A stretch of 64,000 bases of DNA from Stappia indica (GTDB lineage: Bacteria > Pseudomonadota > Alphaproteobacteria > Rhizobiales > Stappiaceae). The position numbers and the translations under genes were made by a program. The stretch spans positions 62,001 to 126,000 of the forward strand of contig NZ_JAIVMG010000014.1 in assembly GCF_020177335.1 (NCBI RefSeq), in the 5' to 3' direction. Below are positions 26,553 through 35,599 of the stretch, one piece after another. Below the pieces are notes generated by a model that had not been told where the DNA came from, did not search any database, and was given only the letters and a program-made list of their open reading frames with translations. Positions within the stretch are counted from its first letter, which is position 1; every line of letters begins with the position of its first letter.

Positions 26553-27407
26553 CTAGCGCGCGGCCTGGTCCCGCCCGCCGGTGAACCGCAGCTTGCGCGG
26601 CTGCACCACCAGGGTGCCGTTCTTGGTCGCCATCTCCACCCGATAAGGCACGAACACGCCCTTGGAGCCGATCGGCGCGAGCCAGGCTTCCATCCGCCGG
26701 TTTTCCTTCATGTATTTCACCGAGGCCCGGGACGGGCGATGGCCCGCAACGGGGATCCACCGCGCCGAGCACACCACCACCTGGCCGTCATAGCCCTTGC
26801 CCGAGACCTCCCGCATCTCCTTGTACTCAAGCTGGATATCGAACCGCGTCCAGCCATCGAACACCGGGATCCGCCGCTTGCAGACCGAGGCATCCGGCGC
26901 GCCGCGGGTGGCCGCCGCCGGCATCAGGATGGCGCTCAAGGGGTCGACCACATTGCGCTTGTGCCGGTCGGTCACCTTGATGCGCTCGGCATTGGGCTTG
27001 AACTTCGGCGTGACCCGCATGGAGCGGACCCGGCCCGAACCTTGCGCAAGATCGACGAAGAAATCCCGGTCCGCCGCCCGCGAGGCCATCTTGTAGCGCG
27101 CCGGCCGCACATGCTTGCCGTTCAGCCAGCCAGAGGCCTCCGCCCCGCCCTTGCCTGTGGAAAACAGCGTACCGATCCCGGCGGGCTCCATCACCACCTT
27201 GGCGGAATAGGCATTGCTCTGCACCACAAGGGACAGGGAGCCGCGCGCGATCTTCAGCCCGGAGACGGAGATATCGTAGACGCCGCCGAGCTTGGTGGTC
27301 TCGGCCTGGGCGACGGGCGCCTCGGCAAGCGCCAGTGCCGACGCACCGGCGAGCACGGGCAGGGAGGTCCGCGCAAGGCGGGTGAAAACGGTCGATAGCC
27401 TGGTCAT
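26553..27407 (-). CDS. DUF3108 periplasmic protein
   Basis: A 284-residue protein with a signal peptide (MTRLSTVFTRLARTSLPVLAGASALALAEAPVAQA, cleavage near 35). The mature part starts TTKLGGVYDISVSGLKIARGSLSLVVQSNAYSAKVVMEPAG, the beta-rich DUF3108 pattern seen in periplasmic proteins of alpha- and other proteobacteria. Function is not known. The ATG at 27407 has GGTGAGG directly upstream, so the ten-codon longer frame was not used. Divergent from rpmB, with a 400-base region between. Confidence 0.8.
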   Translation of the reverse strand: MTRLSTVFTRLARTSLPVLAGASALALAEAPVAQAETTKLGGVYDISVSGLKIARGSLSLVVQSNAYSAKVVMEPAGIGTLFSTGKGGAEASGWLNGKHVRPARYKMASRAADRDFFVDLAQGSGRVRSMRVTPKFKPNAERIKVTDRHKRNVVDPLSAILMPAAATRGAPDASVCKRRIPVFDGWTRFDIQLEYKEMREVSGKGYDGQVVVCSARWIPVAGHRPSRASVKYMKENRRMEAWLAPIGSKGVFVPYRVEMATKNGTLVVQPRKLRFTGGRDQAAR

Positions 27408-27807
27408 CGGAACCTCACCGGAAACGCGGCGACACACGCCGGGCCTGAAGCCGGGGCAGAAACAAAATCGTGGGTTACATCATGCCGACGGGGCGGCACC
27501 TTTCACGCAAGTTTCATCGCTCAGGGTAACCGCATGGTTAATGGACTGCAAATGAAGAGCGCGTCAAACCGGCGAAGGCAGGTGCCCGGATAGGCGCGGG
27601 AGGACAACGGGCGACCCGCCCCTCGATCTTTCGCAAGTTGCTGGCGCAAGATGCCTTGACGGCGCCGGCGATGCCCCTTATAGCAAGCCGACTTTCCATG
27701 AAATGCCGGTCGGACAGTGCCGGACCCATCAGGTCCGCGCGAGGATTGGCAGTTTCGACCAAGAGGCGCGAGCCTCACCGAACAACCCGATTGAGAGAAG
27801 GTGTCCC
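27408..27807. other. Divergent intergenic region between the DUF3108 gene and rpmB
   Basis: A 400-base stretch without a convincing gene. It contains the rpmB promoter (27656-27684) and an rpmB leader of about 115 bases. Frames that cross it are shadow translations. No riboswitch structure was recognised. Confidence 0.65.
27656..27684 (+). promoter_or_regulatory. rpmB promoter
   Basis: TTGACG, a 17-base spacer and TATAGC: near-consensus sigma-70 spacing and boxes, pointing to a start about 27691 and a 115-base 5' leader ahead of rpmB. Confidence 0.75.
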
Positions 27808-28107
27808 ATGGCCCGCCGTTGCGAACTGACCGGCAAGGACGTGATGACCGGCAACAACGTCAGCCACGCCAACAACAAGTCCCGTCGCCGCTTTCTGCCG
27901 AACCTGTGCAATGTTTCGCTGATGTCCGACGTACTTGGCGAGACCTACAAGCTGCGGATCAGCGCCCATGCGCTGCGCTCGGTTGAGCATCGTGGCGGTC
28001 TCGACGCGTTCCTGATGAAGGCCGCCGAAAGCGATCTGTCGCCGAAGGCGCGGCTGCTGCGCACCGAGATCCGGCGTCGCCAGGCCGAAGCCGTTGCGGC
28101 CAGCTGA
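27808..28107 (+). CDS. rpmB: 50S ribosomal protein L28
   Basis: A 99-residue ribosomal protein. The conserved start [10 protein letters not shown] and the family blocks [14 protein letters not shown] and NVSLMSD-x-L are present, with the alpha-proteobacterial C-terminal extension ([20 protein letters not shown]). The ATG at 27808 is preferred over the longer open frame because it fits L28 exactly and AGAAGG lies just upstream. It stands alone, between a strong promoter and two hairpins. Confidence 0.98.
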   Translation: MARRCELTGKDVMTGNNVSHANNKSRRRFLPNLCNVSLMSDVLGETYKLRISAHALRSVEHRGGLDAFLMKAAESDLSPKARLLRTEIRRRQAEAVAAS

Positions 28108-28113
28108 TCGCGA

Positions 28114-28151
28114 GGGACGCAATTTCCGCTACGGAAAGTTGCTTGCGTCCC
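28114..28151 (+). promoter_or_regulatory. Compound hairpin in the rpmB 3' region
   Basis: Outer arms GGGACGCAA (28114-28122) and TTGCGTCCC (28143-28151) enclose a second stem TTTCCG/CGGAAA with loop CTA, with a five-base bulge. It has no T-run of its own and lies just upstream of a classic terminator. Confidence 0.55.
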
Positions 28152-28173
28152 CCGACATGATCCGGATATGAGA

Positions 28174-28198
28174 AGAGAGGCGCCGCGGCGCCTCTTTT
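28174..28198 (+). terminator. Rho-independent terminator of rpmB
   Basis: Arms AGAGGCGCC and GGCGCCTCT around a GC dinucleotide (28176-28195), followed by TTT. This is the end of the rpmB transcript before the yhhQ gene. Confidence 0.85.
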
Positions 28199-28300
28199 GG
28201 TGTTTGCGCCCCGTTCGCCCCAGAAAGGCGAAAATCGGCGCCTGACACGCCCAAGCCCCCGTGCGCCTTGTCCGGCGCCGGCGACAAGGATCGACTGCCC

Positions 28301-28954
28301 GTGACCGACACCCCCAGCTTCACCCGCCTTCACGCCTTCAACGCCATGCTGGCCATGGCCGCCGTGGTGGTCGCCTCGAATGTGCTTGTCCAGTATCCGG
28401 TGCATGCGACGCTGGCCGGCATCAATCTGGCCGATCTTCTGACCTGGGGCGCCTTCACCTATCCGGCCGCCTTCCTCGTCACCGATCTGACCAACCGGCG
28501 CTTCGGCCCGGCAGCGGCCCGCAAGGTGGTGATGATCGGCTTCGCGCTGGCGGTCGGCATCTCGATCTTCGCCGCCACGCCGCGCATCGCCATTGCCTCC
28601 GGCTCGGCCTTCCTGATGGCCCATCTGCTCGACATCGCCGTGTTCGACCGCCTGCGCCGCTTCGCCTGGTGGACCGCCCCGGCCGTCTCCTCGGTCTGTG
28701 GCTCGCTGCTCGACACGCTGCTGTTCTTCGGCATCGCCTTTTCCGCTCTGGCGACTCCGCTGCTCGGCCATCACGACGATTTCGCTGCCGAGGCGGCCCC
28801 GCTGCTCGGCGTCTTCGCGCTGGAGGTACCGCGCTGGGTGTCCTGGGCGCTTGGCGATCTGTCGGTCAAGCTGCTGGTCGCCGCCGCGCTGCTGCTGCCC
28901 TATCGGCTGCTGCTCGCCTGGTTCGCCCTGACCGGCTCCCCGAGCCGCGCCTGA
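28301..28954 (+). CDS. yhhQ: Queuosine precursor transporter (YhhQ/VUT family)
   Basis: A 217-residue membrane protein with about six helices of the DUF165/YhhQ family, which imports preQ0/preQ1 for tRNA queuosine. Family blocks include NVLVQYPV, ADLLTWGAFTYPAAFLVTDLTNRRFG and the C-terminal LGDLSVKLLVAAALLLPYR. The GTG at 28301 is preferred, as AAGGA lies about nine bases upstream; a TTG eleven codons earlier is the other option. Queuosine synthesis genes are not in the window. Confidence 0.9.
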   Translation: MTDTPSFTRLHAFNAMLAMAAVVVASNVLVQYPVHATLAGINLADLLTWGAFTYPAAFLVTDLTNRRFGPAAARKVVMIGFALAVGISIFAATPRIAIASGSAFLMAHLLDIAVFDRLRRFAWWTAPAVSSVCGSLLDTLLFFGIAFSALATPLLGHHDDFAAEAAPLLGVFALEVPRWVSWALGDLSVKLLVAAALLLPYRLLLAWFALTGSPSRA

Positions 28955-28998
28955 CACCTTCCGGACCAGCTGACCGGCGCCTACGTTCCGAGCTTCAA

Positions 28999-29042
28999 GA
29001 AAACGACGCTCCGGGCCTGAAGAGCTTCTCAGGTCCGGAGCG
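28999..29042 (-). terminator. Terminator of folD
   Basis: A 14-base stem (CGCTCCGGGCCTGA against TCAGGTCCGGAGCG, one GT pair) around an eight-base loop, 29007-29042. On the minus strand the stem is followed by CGTCGTTTTC, so it ends the folD transcript. It can also fold for the convergent yhhQ transcript. Confidence 0.8.
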
Positions 29043-29061
29043 CTGAAACAGGTGCGGCGTG

Positions 29062-29958
29062 TTACATCGCCGGCACGGCCAGGCCGCGCCGCTGGCAGGC
29101 CGCCACCACCGTGTTCGCCAGCAGGCAGGCGATGGTCATCGGCCCGACGCCGCCCGGCACCGGCGTGATCGCCCCGGCAACCTCCACCGCCTCGTCAAAG
29201 GCGACATCGCCGACGAGCCGGGTCTTGCCCTCGCCCTTTTCCGGCGCCGGCACCCGGTTGATGCCCACGTCGATCACCGTTGCGCCCGGCTTGACCCAAT
29301 CGCCGCGCACCATCTGCGGCCGCCCGACCGCCGCGACCAGAAGATCCGCCGACCGGCACAGGGCGGCGATATCGCGGCTGCGCGAATGCACCATGGTCAC
29401 CGTGCAGTTTTCATTCTGAAGCAGAAGCGCCACCGGCTTGCCGACCAGAATGGAGCGGCCGAGCACCACCGCGTTGACACCGGAGAGATCGCCGCCCATC
29501 GCTTCCTTCGCCAGGATGACGCAGCCCTGCGGCGTGCAGGGCACCAGCCCGGGCTTGCCCAGAACGATGCGGCCCGCGTTCTGCGGATGCAGGCCATCCA
29601 CATCCTTCGCCGGATCGATGGCCAGCACCACCTTGTCGGTGTCGATATGCCCGGGCAGCGGCATCTGCACCAGAATACCGTCCACATCCGGATCGGCGTT
29701 CAGCCGCTCGACCAGTGCCAGCAGATCGGCTTCCGAGGTCTCCTCCGGCAGCCGATGCTCGAAGGAGCGCATGCCGCATTCCTCGGTCTGGCGCGCCTTG
29801 TTGGCCACATAGACCTTGCTCGCCGGGTCCTCGCCGACCAGCACCACGGCCAATCCCGGGGTCAGCGCCTCGGTTGCCTTCAGCGCCGCCACCGCGCCGC
29901 TCACCGCCTCGCGCAGCCGTGCGGCCCGCGCCTTGCCATCAATCAGGGTTGCGGTCAT
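29062..29958 (-). CDS. folD: Methylenetetrahydrofolate dehydrogenase/cyclohydrolase
   Basis: A 298-residue bifunctional one-carbon enzyme acting on 5,10-methylene-THF with NADP. Family blocks: [13 protein letters not shown] with the catalytic Lys near 58, [41 protein letters not shown] and [13 protein letters not shown]. Length is normal. It begins a minus-strand run ahead of the strong terminator at its 3' end and 54 bases after yggU. Confidence 0.97.
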   Translation of the reverse strand: MTATLIDGKARAARLREAVSGAVAALKATEALTPGLAVVLVGEDPASKVYVANKARQTEECGMRSFEHRLPEETSEADLLALVERLNADPDVDGILVQMPLPGHIDTDKVVLAIDPAKDVDGLHPQNAGRIVLGKPGLVPCTPQGCVILAKEAMGGDLSGVNAVVLGRSILVGKPVALLLQNENCTVTMVHSRSRDIAALCRSADLLVAAVGRPQMVRGDWVKPGATVIDVGINRVPAPEKGEGKTRLVGDVAFDEAVEVAGAITPVPGGVGPMTIACLLANTVVAACQRRGLAVPAM

Positions 29959-30012
29959 CTCGTCTCCGATGGGTTATGCGCCACGTGCGAAAAAGCTCCG
30001 GGCACAGTCTGA

Positions 30013-30342
30013 TCATTCGCCGCCGCACAGCTCCATCAACCGTGCGGCACATTCTTGCGGATCTGCGTCAAGGTGAAGGATTTTCAGCCGCGCCGTCGCC
30101 CCGCTTTCCAGCGTGACGGCACTGCGGGCGAGGCCCAGCTGCTTGGCCAGAAGCTTGACCGTCGCCACATTGGCCGCGCCCTTGTCGGGCAGCGCCCGTA
30201 CCCGCAGGCGCAGCACCGGGCGGCCATCGGACAGGGTCTCGACCCCATCGACCCCGTCGCGGCTGGCCTTGGGCGTGACCCGCACCGCCAGCCTGAGCCC
30301 GGAGCCCGAGACGCGCCAGGGAAGGGGATCGACACCGGTCAT
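30013..30342 (-). CDS. DUF167 (YggU-like) protein
   Basis: A 109-residue small protein of the DUF167/UPF0235 family. It has the VTPKASRD-x-V start, the basic VRALPDKGAAN block and a C-terminal KILHLDADPQE segment. Cytosolic, of unknown role. Its start overlaps nothing and lies 16 bases after the YggT stop, probably the same transcript. Confidence 0.9.
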   Translation of the reverse strand: MTGVDPLPWRVSGSGLRLAVRVTPKASRDGVDGVETLSDGRPVLRLRVRALPDKGAANVATVKLLAKQLGLARSAVTLESGATARLKILHLDADPQECAARLMELCGGE

Positions 30343-30358
30343 CTCCCGGCTCCTGGCC

Positions 30359-30649
30359 TTAGAAGACGTAAGGGTAGACGTAATAGGCGATCAGCCGCTG
30401 CAGCAGGAAGATGCCGAGCAAGAGCACGATCGGCGAAATGTCCAGCCCGCCGAAGGAGGGCACGAACCGGCGGATCGGCCGCAACAGCGGTTCGGTGAGG
30501 TTGTAGAGCGCCTGACCGATCATCGAGACAAACTGATTGCGCGGGTTGACCACGTTGAAGGCATAGAGCCAGGAAAAGATCGCGCTGGCGATGATCACCC
30601 AGGTGTAGAGGTTCAGGATCAGGAAAAGAACGTCGAGAATGGCACGCAT
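30359..30649 (-). CDS. YggT family membrane protein
   Basis: A 96-residue integral membrane protein with two helix pairs of the YggT family ([56 protein letters not shown]). YggT proteins have been linked to cell division and osmotic tolerance in some bacteria, but no role can be read here. First gene of the minus-strand run yggT-yggU-folD. Confidence 0.9.
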   Translation of the reverse strand: MRAILDVLFLILNLYTWVIIASAIFSWLYAFNVVNPRNQFVSMIGQALYNLTEPLLRPIRRFVPSFGGLDISPIVLLLGIFLLQRLIAYYVYPYVF

Positions 30650-31010
30650 GGGCGAGAAGGCTCCGGATCGGACCAGGGATTTTGCGATTGCCCTGATGTA
30701 ACGGCAGCACGCGCGCCCCGCAAGGCCGCAGACCGGGAAGGGATGCCGCAGCGGCGGTCGCGCGATTCCGCTTTCTCCTCATGGAAACCGAGAGAATAAG
30801 GCGCGACGACCCGGAAACCGGGGCGCCCCAGGGGCAAACCCTCTGGCGCGACGACGCCGGACAAGGTCCGGTCAGCTTGACTTTTCCCCTTGCAACCTGC
30901 CGCCTGGCGCCGTTTCGGACCCACGCCCACGCTTCTCTTGTGTGCCGGCGCCCATGGCTCTTGACAGCACCCTCCCCGCTCCCCTAAAAGCCGCTGAACG
31001 CCAAGGCGTT
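30650..31010. other. Intergenic region before tRNA-Ala
   Basis: A 361-base gap with only shadow frames. The tRNA promoter lies at its right end (30961-30989). Nothing else was recognised. Confidence 0.6.
30961..30989 (+). promoter_or_regulatory. Promoter of tRNA-Ala
   Basis: Consensus TTGACA, 17-base spacer, CTAAAA, 21 bases before the tRNA 5' end. Confidence 0.65.
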
Positions 31011-31086
31011 GGGGCCGTAGCTCAGATGGGAGAGCGCTGCAATCGCACTGCAGAGGTCAGGGGTTCGATTCCCCTCGGCTCCACCA
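31011..31086 (+). tRNA. tRNA-Ala (anticodon CGC)
   Basis: 76 bases that fold as a complete cloverleaf. The acceptor stem GGGGCCG pairs with CGGCTCC (G-T allowed), the D-arm is GCTC...GAGC, the anticodon stem is CTGCA/TGCAG with loop ATCGCAC (anticodon CGC, reading GCG), and the T-arm is AGGGG-TTCGATT-CCCCT. CCA is encoded. It carries alanine to GCG codons, which are frequent in this DNA. Confidence 0.95.
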
Positions 31087-31226
31087 ATTCCCCGAAAGAT
31101 CTGCATTTCCACGAAAATTCGATGACGCAACGGCCGTGCCTTTCAGGCGGCGGACGCGCATTTGCACGCCTCTACGCGCCCTGAGCGGGCGGGCAGGTGG
31201 AAAAAGCCGGTAAAGGGGCGCCCCGC

Positions 31227-31256
31227 GCGCTATCGGCGCCTTGCTGCCGATAGCGC
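31227..31256 (-). terminator. Hairpin at the end of the ABC importer operon
   Basis: Perfect 11-base arms GCGCTATCGGC/GCCGATAGCGC around an eight-base loop, 26 bases after the ATPase stop on the minus strand. The following T-run is weak and not directly adjacent, so it may act as a terminator or as an RNA-stability stem. Confidence 0.55.
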
Positions 31257-31281
31257 TGTAAGGTCAAAGGCAAGCGTGGCT

Positions 31282-33018
31282 TTACGCCGCGCCGCCATAT
31301 TCCAGCGGGCCTTGCCAGGCGACCGGCACCGGGATCATCGCGGCGGCTTCCGCCGGCTGCACGCGATCGGATGGTTGCGGGACCGGCAGCGGCATCGGCG
31401 CACAGACATGGGCGCCATCGGCGCGCGGCACGGCGGCCAGCAGGCGGCGGGTATAGAGATGGCGCGGCGCGTGCAGCACCTGCGCGGTCTCCCCCTCCTC
31501 CACGATCTCCCCCTGATACATGACCGCGATCCGGTGGCTGACCCGTTCGACCACGGCGATATCGTGGCTGATGAAGAGGAACGACACCCCCTCCTCGCGC
31601 TGGATCTTCGCCATCAGATCGGTCACGCGCCGCGCATTGGAGACGTCGAGCGCGGAAACCGCCTCGTCCGCGACGATGATCTGCGGCCGGACCGACAGGG
31701 CCCGGGCGATGCAGATCCGCTGTCGCTGCCCACCCGAGAACTGGTGCGGATAGCGCTCGGCGGCATCGGCGGGCAACGCCACCCGCTCCAGCAACTCGCG
31801 CGCCATGGCATCCCGCTCCCCGGGGGCGACCATCCCATGCAGATGGGCCGGCTCGGTCACCAGATCGCGGACCGACATGCGCGGGTTCAGCGCCGCGTAA
31901 GGATCCTGAAACACCATCTGGATCTTCGCCCGGTGCGGCTTCAGCGCGGCCGCAGTCAGCCCGTCCACCCGCGTACCCAGCAAGGCGATCTCCCCCGCGG
32001 CGGGATCGACCAGACGCATGACCGTGCGCGCCAGCGAAGACTTGCCACAGCCGCTCTCGCCGACAAGCCCGAGCGTTTCGCCCCGGCCCAGGGTCAGCGA
32101 AACACCGCGCACGGCGGTAAACGGCTCGGACCGGGTCAGGAAACCGCCACCGCCGTAGGTGGTGACCACATCGCGCAGCTCCAACACCGTCTCCGCCCCT
32201 CGCAACGGCGCCGGCGAGCCGCCGCCAAGGCGCGGCGTGGCGGCCAGCAACTCGCGGGCATAGTCGGAGCGCGGCGCGGTGAAGAGATCCGCCTTGCGCC
32301 CCTCCTCGACCAGATTGCCATCCTTCAGCACCACCACCCGGTCGGCGATTTCGGAGACCACACCGAGGTCGTGGGTGATGAACAGGACCGCCATGCCGAG
32401 ATCGCGCTGCAACCCGGCGATGAGCGCGAGGATCTCGGCCTGGGTGGTGACGTCGAGCGCCGTGGTCGGCTCATCCGCGATCAGGACGTCCGGCTCGCAG
32501 ATCAGCGCCATGGCGATCATCACCCGCTGCCGCAATCCGCCGGACAGCTCGTGCGGATACTGGCCGAGACGGCGTTCCGGCTCGGGGATCCGCACCCGCT
32601 CCAGCGCGATCCGTGCAGCTTCACGCGCCGCCTTGCCGCGCAGTCCCCGGTGCAACGCCAGCGTCTCGCCCAATTGCGCGCCGATGGTCATCACCGGGTT
32701 GAGCGAGGTCATCGGCTCCTGGAATACCATCGCGATCCGGTCGCCCCGGATCGCCCGCAGCGCGGCCGGGGCAAGCTCGGTGATCTCGGCCGGGCTCTCG
32801 CCGCCTAGCCGGATGCTGCCCCCGGTGATCCGCCCGCCCTCGCGTTCGATCAACCGCAGGATCGAGAGCGCCGTGGCGCTCTTGCCCGAGCCGCTCTCGC
32901 CGACAAGCGCCAGCGTTTCGCCCCGGTGAATGTCGAAGCTCAGGCCGTGCACCGCCTCGACCGAGCCGAAGGCGACGCGCAGGTTCTTGACCGAAAGGAC
33001 GGGGGGATTGGGGGTCAT
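31282..33018 (-). CDS. ABC transporter ATPase with two fused domains (DppD-DppF type)
   Basis: A 578-residue protein with two complete ATPase domains, as in YejF or GsiA, in an oligopeptide/dipeptide-type importer. The first has Walker A GESGSGKSATALSIL and signature LSGGLRQR with Walker B VLIADEPTTALD; the second has GESGCGKSSLARTVMRL, FSGGQRQRICIARAL and IIVADEAVSALD. Start ATG 33018 fits MTPNPPVLSVKNLRVAFG; the longer open frame upstream is a shadow. The gene is six bases after the metallophosphoesterase stop. Role: energises the two permeases at 35600 and 36502. Confidence 0.93.
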   Translation of the reverse strand: MTPNPPVLSVKNLRVAFGSVEAVHGLSFDIHRGETLALVGESGSGKSATALSILRLIEREGGRITGGSIRLGGESPAEITELAPAALRAIRGDRIAMVFQEPMTSLNPVMTIGAQLGETLALHRGLRGKAAREAARIALERVRIPEPERRLGQYPHELSGGLRQRVMIAMALICEPDVLIADEPTTALDVTTQAEILALIAGLQRDLGMAVLFITHDLGVVSEIADRVVVLKDGNLVEEGRKADLFTAPRSDYARELLAATPRLGGGSPAPLRGAETVLELRDVVTTYGGGGFLTRSEPFTAVRGVSLTLGRGETLGLVGESGCGKSSLARTVMRLVDPAAGEIALLGTRVDGLTAAALKPHRAKIQMVFQDPYAALNPRMSVRDLVTEPAHLHGMVAPGERDAMARELLERVALPADAAERYPHQFSGGQRQRICIARALSVRPQIIVADEAVSALDVSNARRVTDLMAKIQREEGVSFLFISHDIAVVERVSHRIAVMYQGEIVEEGETAQVLHAPRHLYTRRLLAAVPRADGAHVCAPMPLPVPQPSDRVQPAEAAAMIPVPVAWQGPLEYGGAA

Positions 33019-33023
33019 GGCGC

Positions 33024-33869
33024 CTACTCCGCCGCGAGGTCTGCGAAGAACGGCGCCAGCGGCGGCGTCCAGCGGCGGCGGGACGGCGTCAACCGCGCCT
33101 CGAAGGGATCGTCGCCGAACACCTGCCAGTGGATCGTCTCGCCCAGCTCCAGCAGTCCCCAGGCCCGGGCCGGCTCGCCGGCGGTGGTGAAGCTCTCGGT
33201 CAGGCTCTGCTGGGTCATGTGCGGGATACCGTCGACGGTGGTGACGGTGTTCCAATGAACGTGCCCGGCGATGGCCGCCATCGGCACGCGGGCCTGCGCC
33301 AGCGCGGTGCGGGCACGCTCGACCTGCGGGTAGGTCGAAAAGCCGGGGTTGCGCTGGAAATAGTAATTGCCGGTCTGGGCATGACCGGAGATCGGGACAT
33401 GCGAGGCCAGCAGTGTGGGCTTTTCCGCCTGCTGCGCCATGCGCGACAGCCAGAGCAGATCCGCCTCGGGCAGATCGAACCCCGGGCGCGGCACATTGCG
33501 GTGAATACGCGCATCCGCCCGCCACAACGCCAGTTGCCAGGCACCGAGGTCAATCACCTCGCTGGCGAGCGCCGTGCCGAGGATTTCCTCGTTGTCAGCG
33601 ACGCTCAGGTGGTCACGGTCATGGTTGCCGCAAACGTGGTGCAGCGGCGCCTCGATGCGGGCGAGGATGTCGGCCACCTCGCGCTCCAGCCGCGCGTCGG
33701 TTTCAGCATCCACGTCCGAGATCCGGTCGCCCAGATCGAGCACCAGATCGGGCTTCTGCTCATTGGCCCAGTCCGTGAAGGCGGCGAGCAACTCAAGCGC
33801 CGTATCGCCGCGCTTGGTGTGCGAGGGGGCGCCGTGGTGAATGTCGGTGATGATGGCGATCCGGGTCAT
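33024..33869 (-). CDS. Calcineurin-like metallophosphoesterase
   Basis: A 281-residue cytosolic phosphoesterase with all five metal-binding motifs: TDIHHG (about 6-11), LDLGDR (about 47-52), CGNHDRDH, SHVP and GHVH. It likely hydrolyses a phosphodiester or phosphomonoester. No signal peptide. It lies between the receptor gene and the ATPase gene of a Dpp-type importer, with a HAD phosphatase at the other end of the operon, so it probably acts on the imported substrate. The ATG at 33869 is preferred over an upstream TTG. Confidence 0.88.
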   Translation of the reverse strand: MTRIAIITDIHHGAPSHTKRGDTALELLAAFTDWANEQKPDLVLDLGDRISDVDAETDARLEREVADILARIEAPLHHVCGNHDRDHLSVADNEEILGTALASEVIDLGAWQLALWRADARIHRNVPRPGFDLPEADLLWLSRMAQQAEKPTLLASHVPISGHAQTGNYYFQRNPGFSTYPQVERARTALAQARVPMAAIAGHVHWNTVTTVDGIPHMTQQSLTESFTTAGEPARAWGLLELGETIHWQVFGDDPFEARLTPSRRRWTPPLAPFFADLAAE

Positions 33870-33933
33870 GATGATCTCTGTCAAAGCGCGCCAGCTGCGC
33901 GTGGAGGCTGTGGAGGATGGGGCCGCAGGGCAA

Positions 33934-33959
33934 GGGGCCGGACCCGAAGGCCCGGCCCC
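33934..33959 (-). promoter_or_regulatory. Hairpin between receptor and phosphoesterase genes
   Basis: Arms GGGGCCGG and CCGGCCCC (eight bases) enclose ten bases just after the receptor-gene stop. Such a stem often stabilises the abundant receptor mRNA and lowers read-through into the following genes. Confidence 0.5.
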
Positions 33960-33972
33960 GTCAGCGCGGGGA

Positions 33973-35523
33973 TCAGTTGCCGGCGAAGGAAATGCTGCCG
34001 GCGCGGAAATCGAGCACGTAGGGGATGTGCCCGGGCATCGGCGCCCAGTTCACCGACTGCTTCATGCCCCAGCTTTCGAAGGGACGGTACAGCGGCAGCA
34101 GCGGCGGATCCTGCTTGATCTCTTCCATCAGCTCGACATAGGCGGCGTTCCGGTCGGCCACGTCGGTGGAGAAGCGGAAGCGGTCCCACTTCTTCGCGTA
34201 GTCGGCATCGGTGTTGAAGCGACCCTCGCTTTCCGAGGGGCCACCGGGCGCCCACATCACGCCGAAGGAGCCAAAGGGATCGGCGAAATACATCGGGTTC
34301 GACCAGTTGCGCACCATCATCTCCGGATCGTTGCCGGACCACTGGTCCTGCACGTTCACCCGGCCGTTGATGCCTACCGCGTTCCACATCTCCATGATCG
34401 CCTGCGCGGCCAGCAGACCGTTGGTGTAATAGGTCGCGGCGGTGTCGAAGGTGATCTCGAACCCGTCGTAGCCCGCTTCTTCCAGGAGCTTCCGGGCGCG
34501 CTCCGGGTCATACGCGAAGGTGACGAGATCGGGCTGATGCAGCGCGCCCATCTCGGCCATGGTGTGGGTCGAGGGCACGATCGCCTTGCCCAGCCACAGC
34601 GCCTCGTTGAGCGCGTCGCGGTCGATGGCCAGCGACAGCGCCTGACGGATGCGCGGATCCCGCAGCTTGGGGTGGTTCTGGTTCATGATCATCACGTGGA
34701 ACAGCGCGGTGGCCGAACCTTCGGTCTTGAGGTTCGGATCGCTGTCGATCAACGACAGCTGATCCGGCGCCACGTTGGTGATGATGTCCGCTTCGCCGGT
34801 CTTCAGAGCGGTAACGCGGCTGGCGGTCTCGGCGATCTGCACGACGGTGGCGCGCTCCAGCGGCGCGGTCTCGCCCCAGAAGTCGTCGAACCGCTCCCAC
34901 ACCAGCTTCTCGCCGGGCTGGAAGGCGGCGACCTTGTACGGACCGGTGCCCACGGGCGCGAGAGCGAAGGCCTCGTAGTCGCTGTCCTCGGCCACGTCGG
35001 CCTTGCCGGTCAGACCCTTGATGTAGGCCTCGGGCACGATCATGACCTGCTGCAGGGACATCAGGGTTTCCCAAAGCGGCTCTTCACGCTCAGCCACCAC
35101 GCGGACGGTCAGGTCGTCGACCTTCTCCGCGCGCAGGAAGTTGCCCAGACGATCCTTGGCCCGCACCACATAGGGCGGGAAGGTGGCCTGCATCATGCGG
35201 TTGAGCGAGAACACCACGTCATCGGCGGTCATGTCGGCGCCATTGTGGAATTTCACGCCCTCGCGCAGCTTGAACTCCATGACCTTCGGCTCGACCAGCT
35301 TCCAGGAGGTGGCGAGCGCCGGCACCCACTCAAGCTCCCGCTTGCCGTGGTCCCGGTCGATCAGCGTGTCGAAGGTGTTGTAGTAGAACTGCGAGCCGAC
35401 GTTGGAGTGATCGCGGCCCGGATCGAGGTAGGGGGCCACGTTGGCAGCACCCACGGTGATTTCCTGTGCGGCCGCCACCAGCGGCAGCGCGACAAGGGCG
35501 GTGGTCAGAAGCAGACGGAACAT
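33973..35523 (-). CDS. Dpp-type ABC transporter substrate-binding protein
   Basis: A 516-residue periplasmic receptor of the SBP_bac_5 (oligopeptide/nickel) family. It has a signal peptide (MFRLLLTTALVALPLVAAAQ, cleavage about 20), then YNTFDTLIDRD, then REGVKFHNGADMTADDVVFSLNRMM, the diagnostic peptide-receptor block, and RQALSLAIDRDALNEALW. Ligand cannot be predicted. In the operon it lies after the two permeases, with hairpins and the phosphoesterase gene downstream. Confidence 0.92.
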   Translation of the reverse strand: MFRLLLTTALVALPLVAAAQEITVGAANVAPYLDPGRDHSNVGSQFYYNTFDTLIDRDHGKRELEWVPALATSWKLVEPKVMEFKLREGVKFHNGADMTADDVVFSLNRMMQATFPPYVVRAKDRLGNFLRAEKVDDLTVRVVAEREEPLWETLMSLQQVMIVPEAYIKGLTGKADVAEDSDYEAFALAPVGTGPYKVAAFQPGEKLVWERFDDFWGETAPLERATVVQIAETASRVTALKTGEADIITNVAPDQLSLIDSDPNLKTEGSATALFHVMIMNQNHPKLRDPRIRQALSLAIDRDALNEALWLGKAIVPSTHTMAEMGALHQPDLVTFAYDPERARKLLEEAGYDGFEITFDTAATYYTNGLLAAQAIMEMWNAVGINGRVNVQDQWSGNDPEMMVRNWSNPMYFADPFGSFGVMWAPGGPSESEGRFNTDADYAKKWDRFRFSTDVADRNAAYVELMEEIKQDPPLLPLYRPFESWGMKQSVNWAPMPGHIPYVLDFRAGSISFAGN

Positions 35524-35599
35524 GAAATGTCTCCGATTGGGGGGAAGAGAAACAGCAACGGGACGGGCCGGTTTGTCCGGCTCTCGGTTTCTTGTCGGA

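Noticed and set aside
28268-28300. Longer TTG start for the queuosine precursor transporter
   Set aside because: The GTG at 28301 has AAGGA at suitable distance and fits family length; the TTG lacks a binding site.
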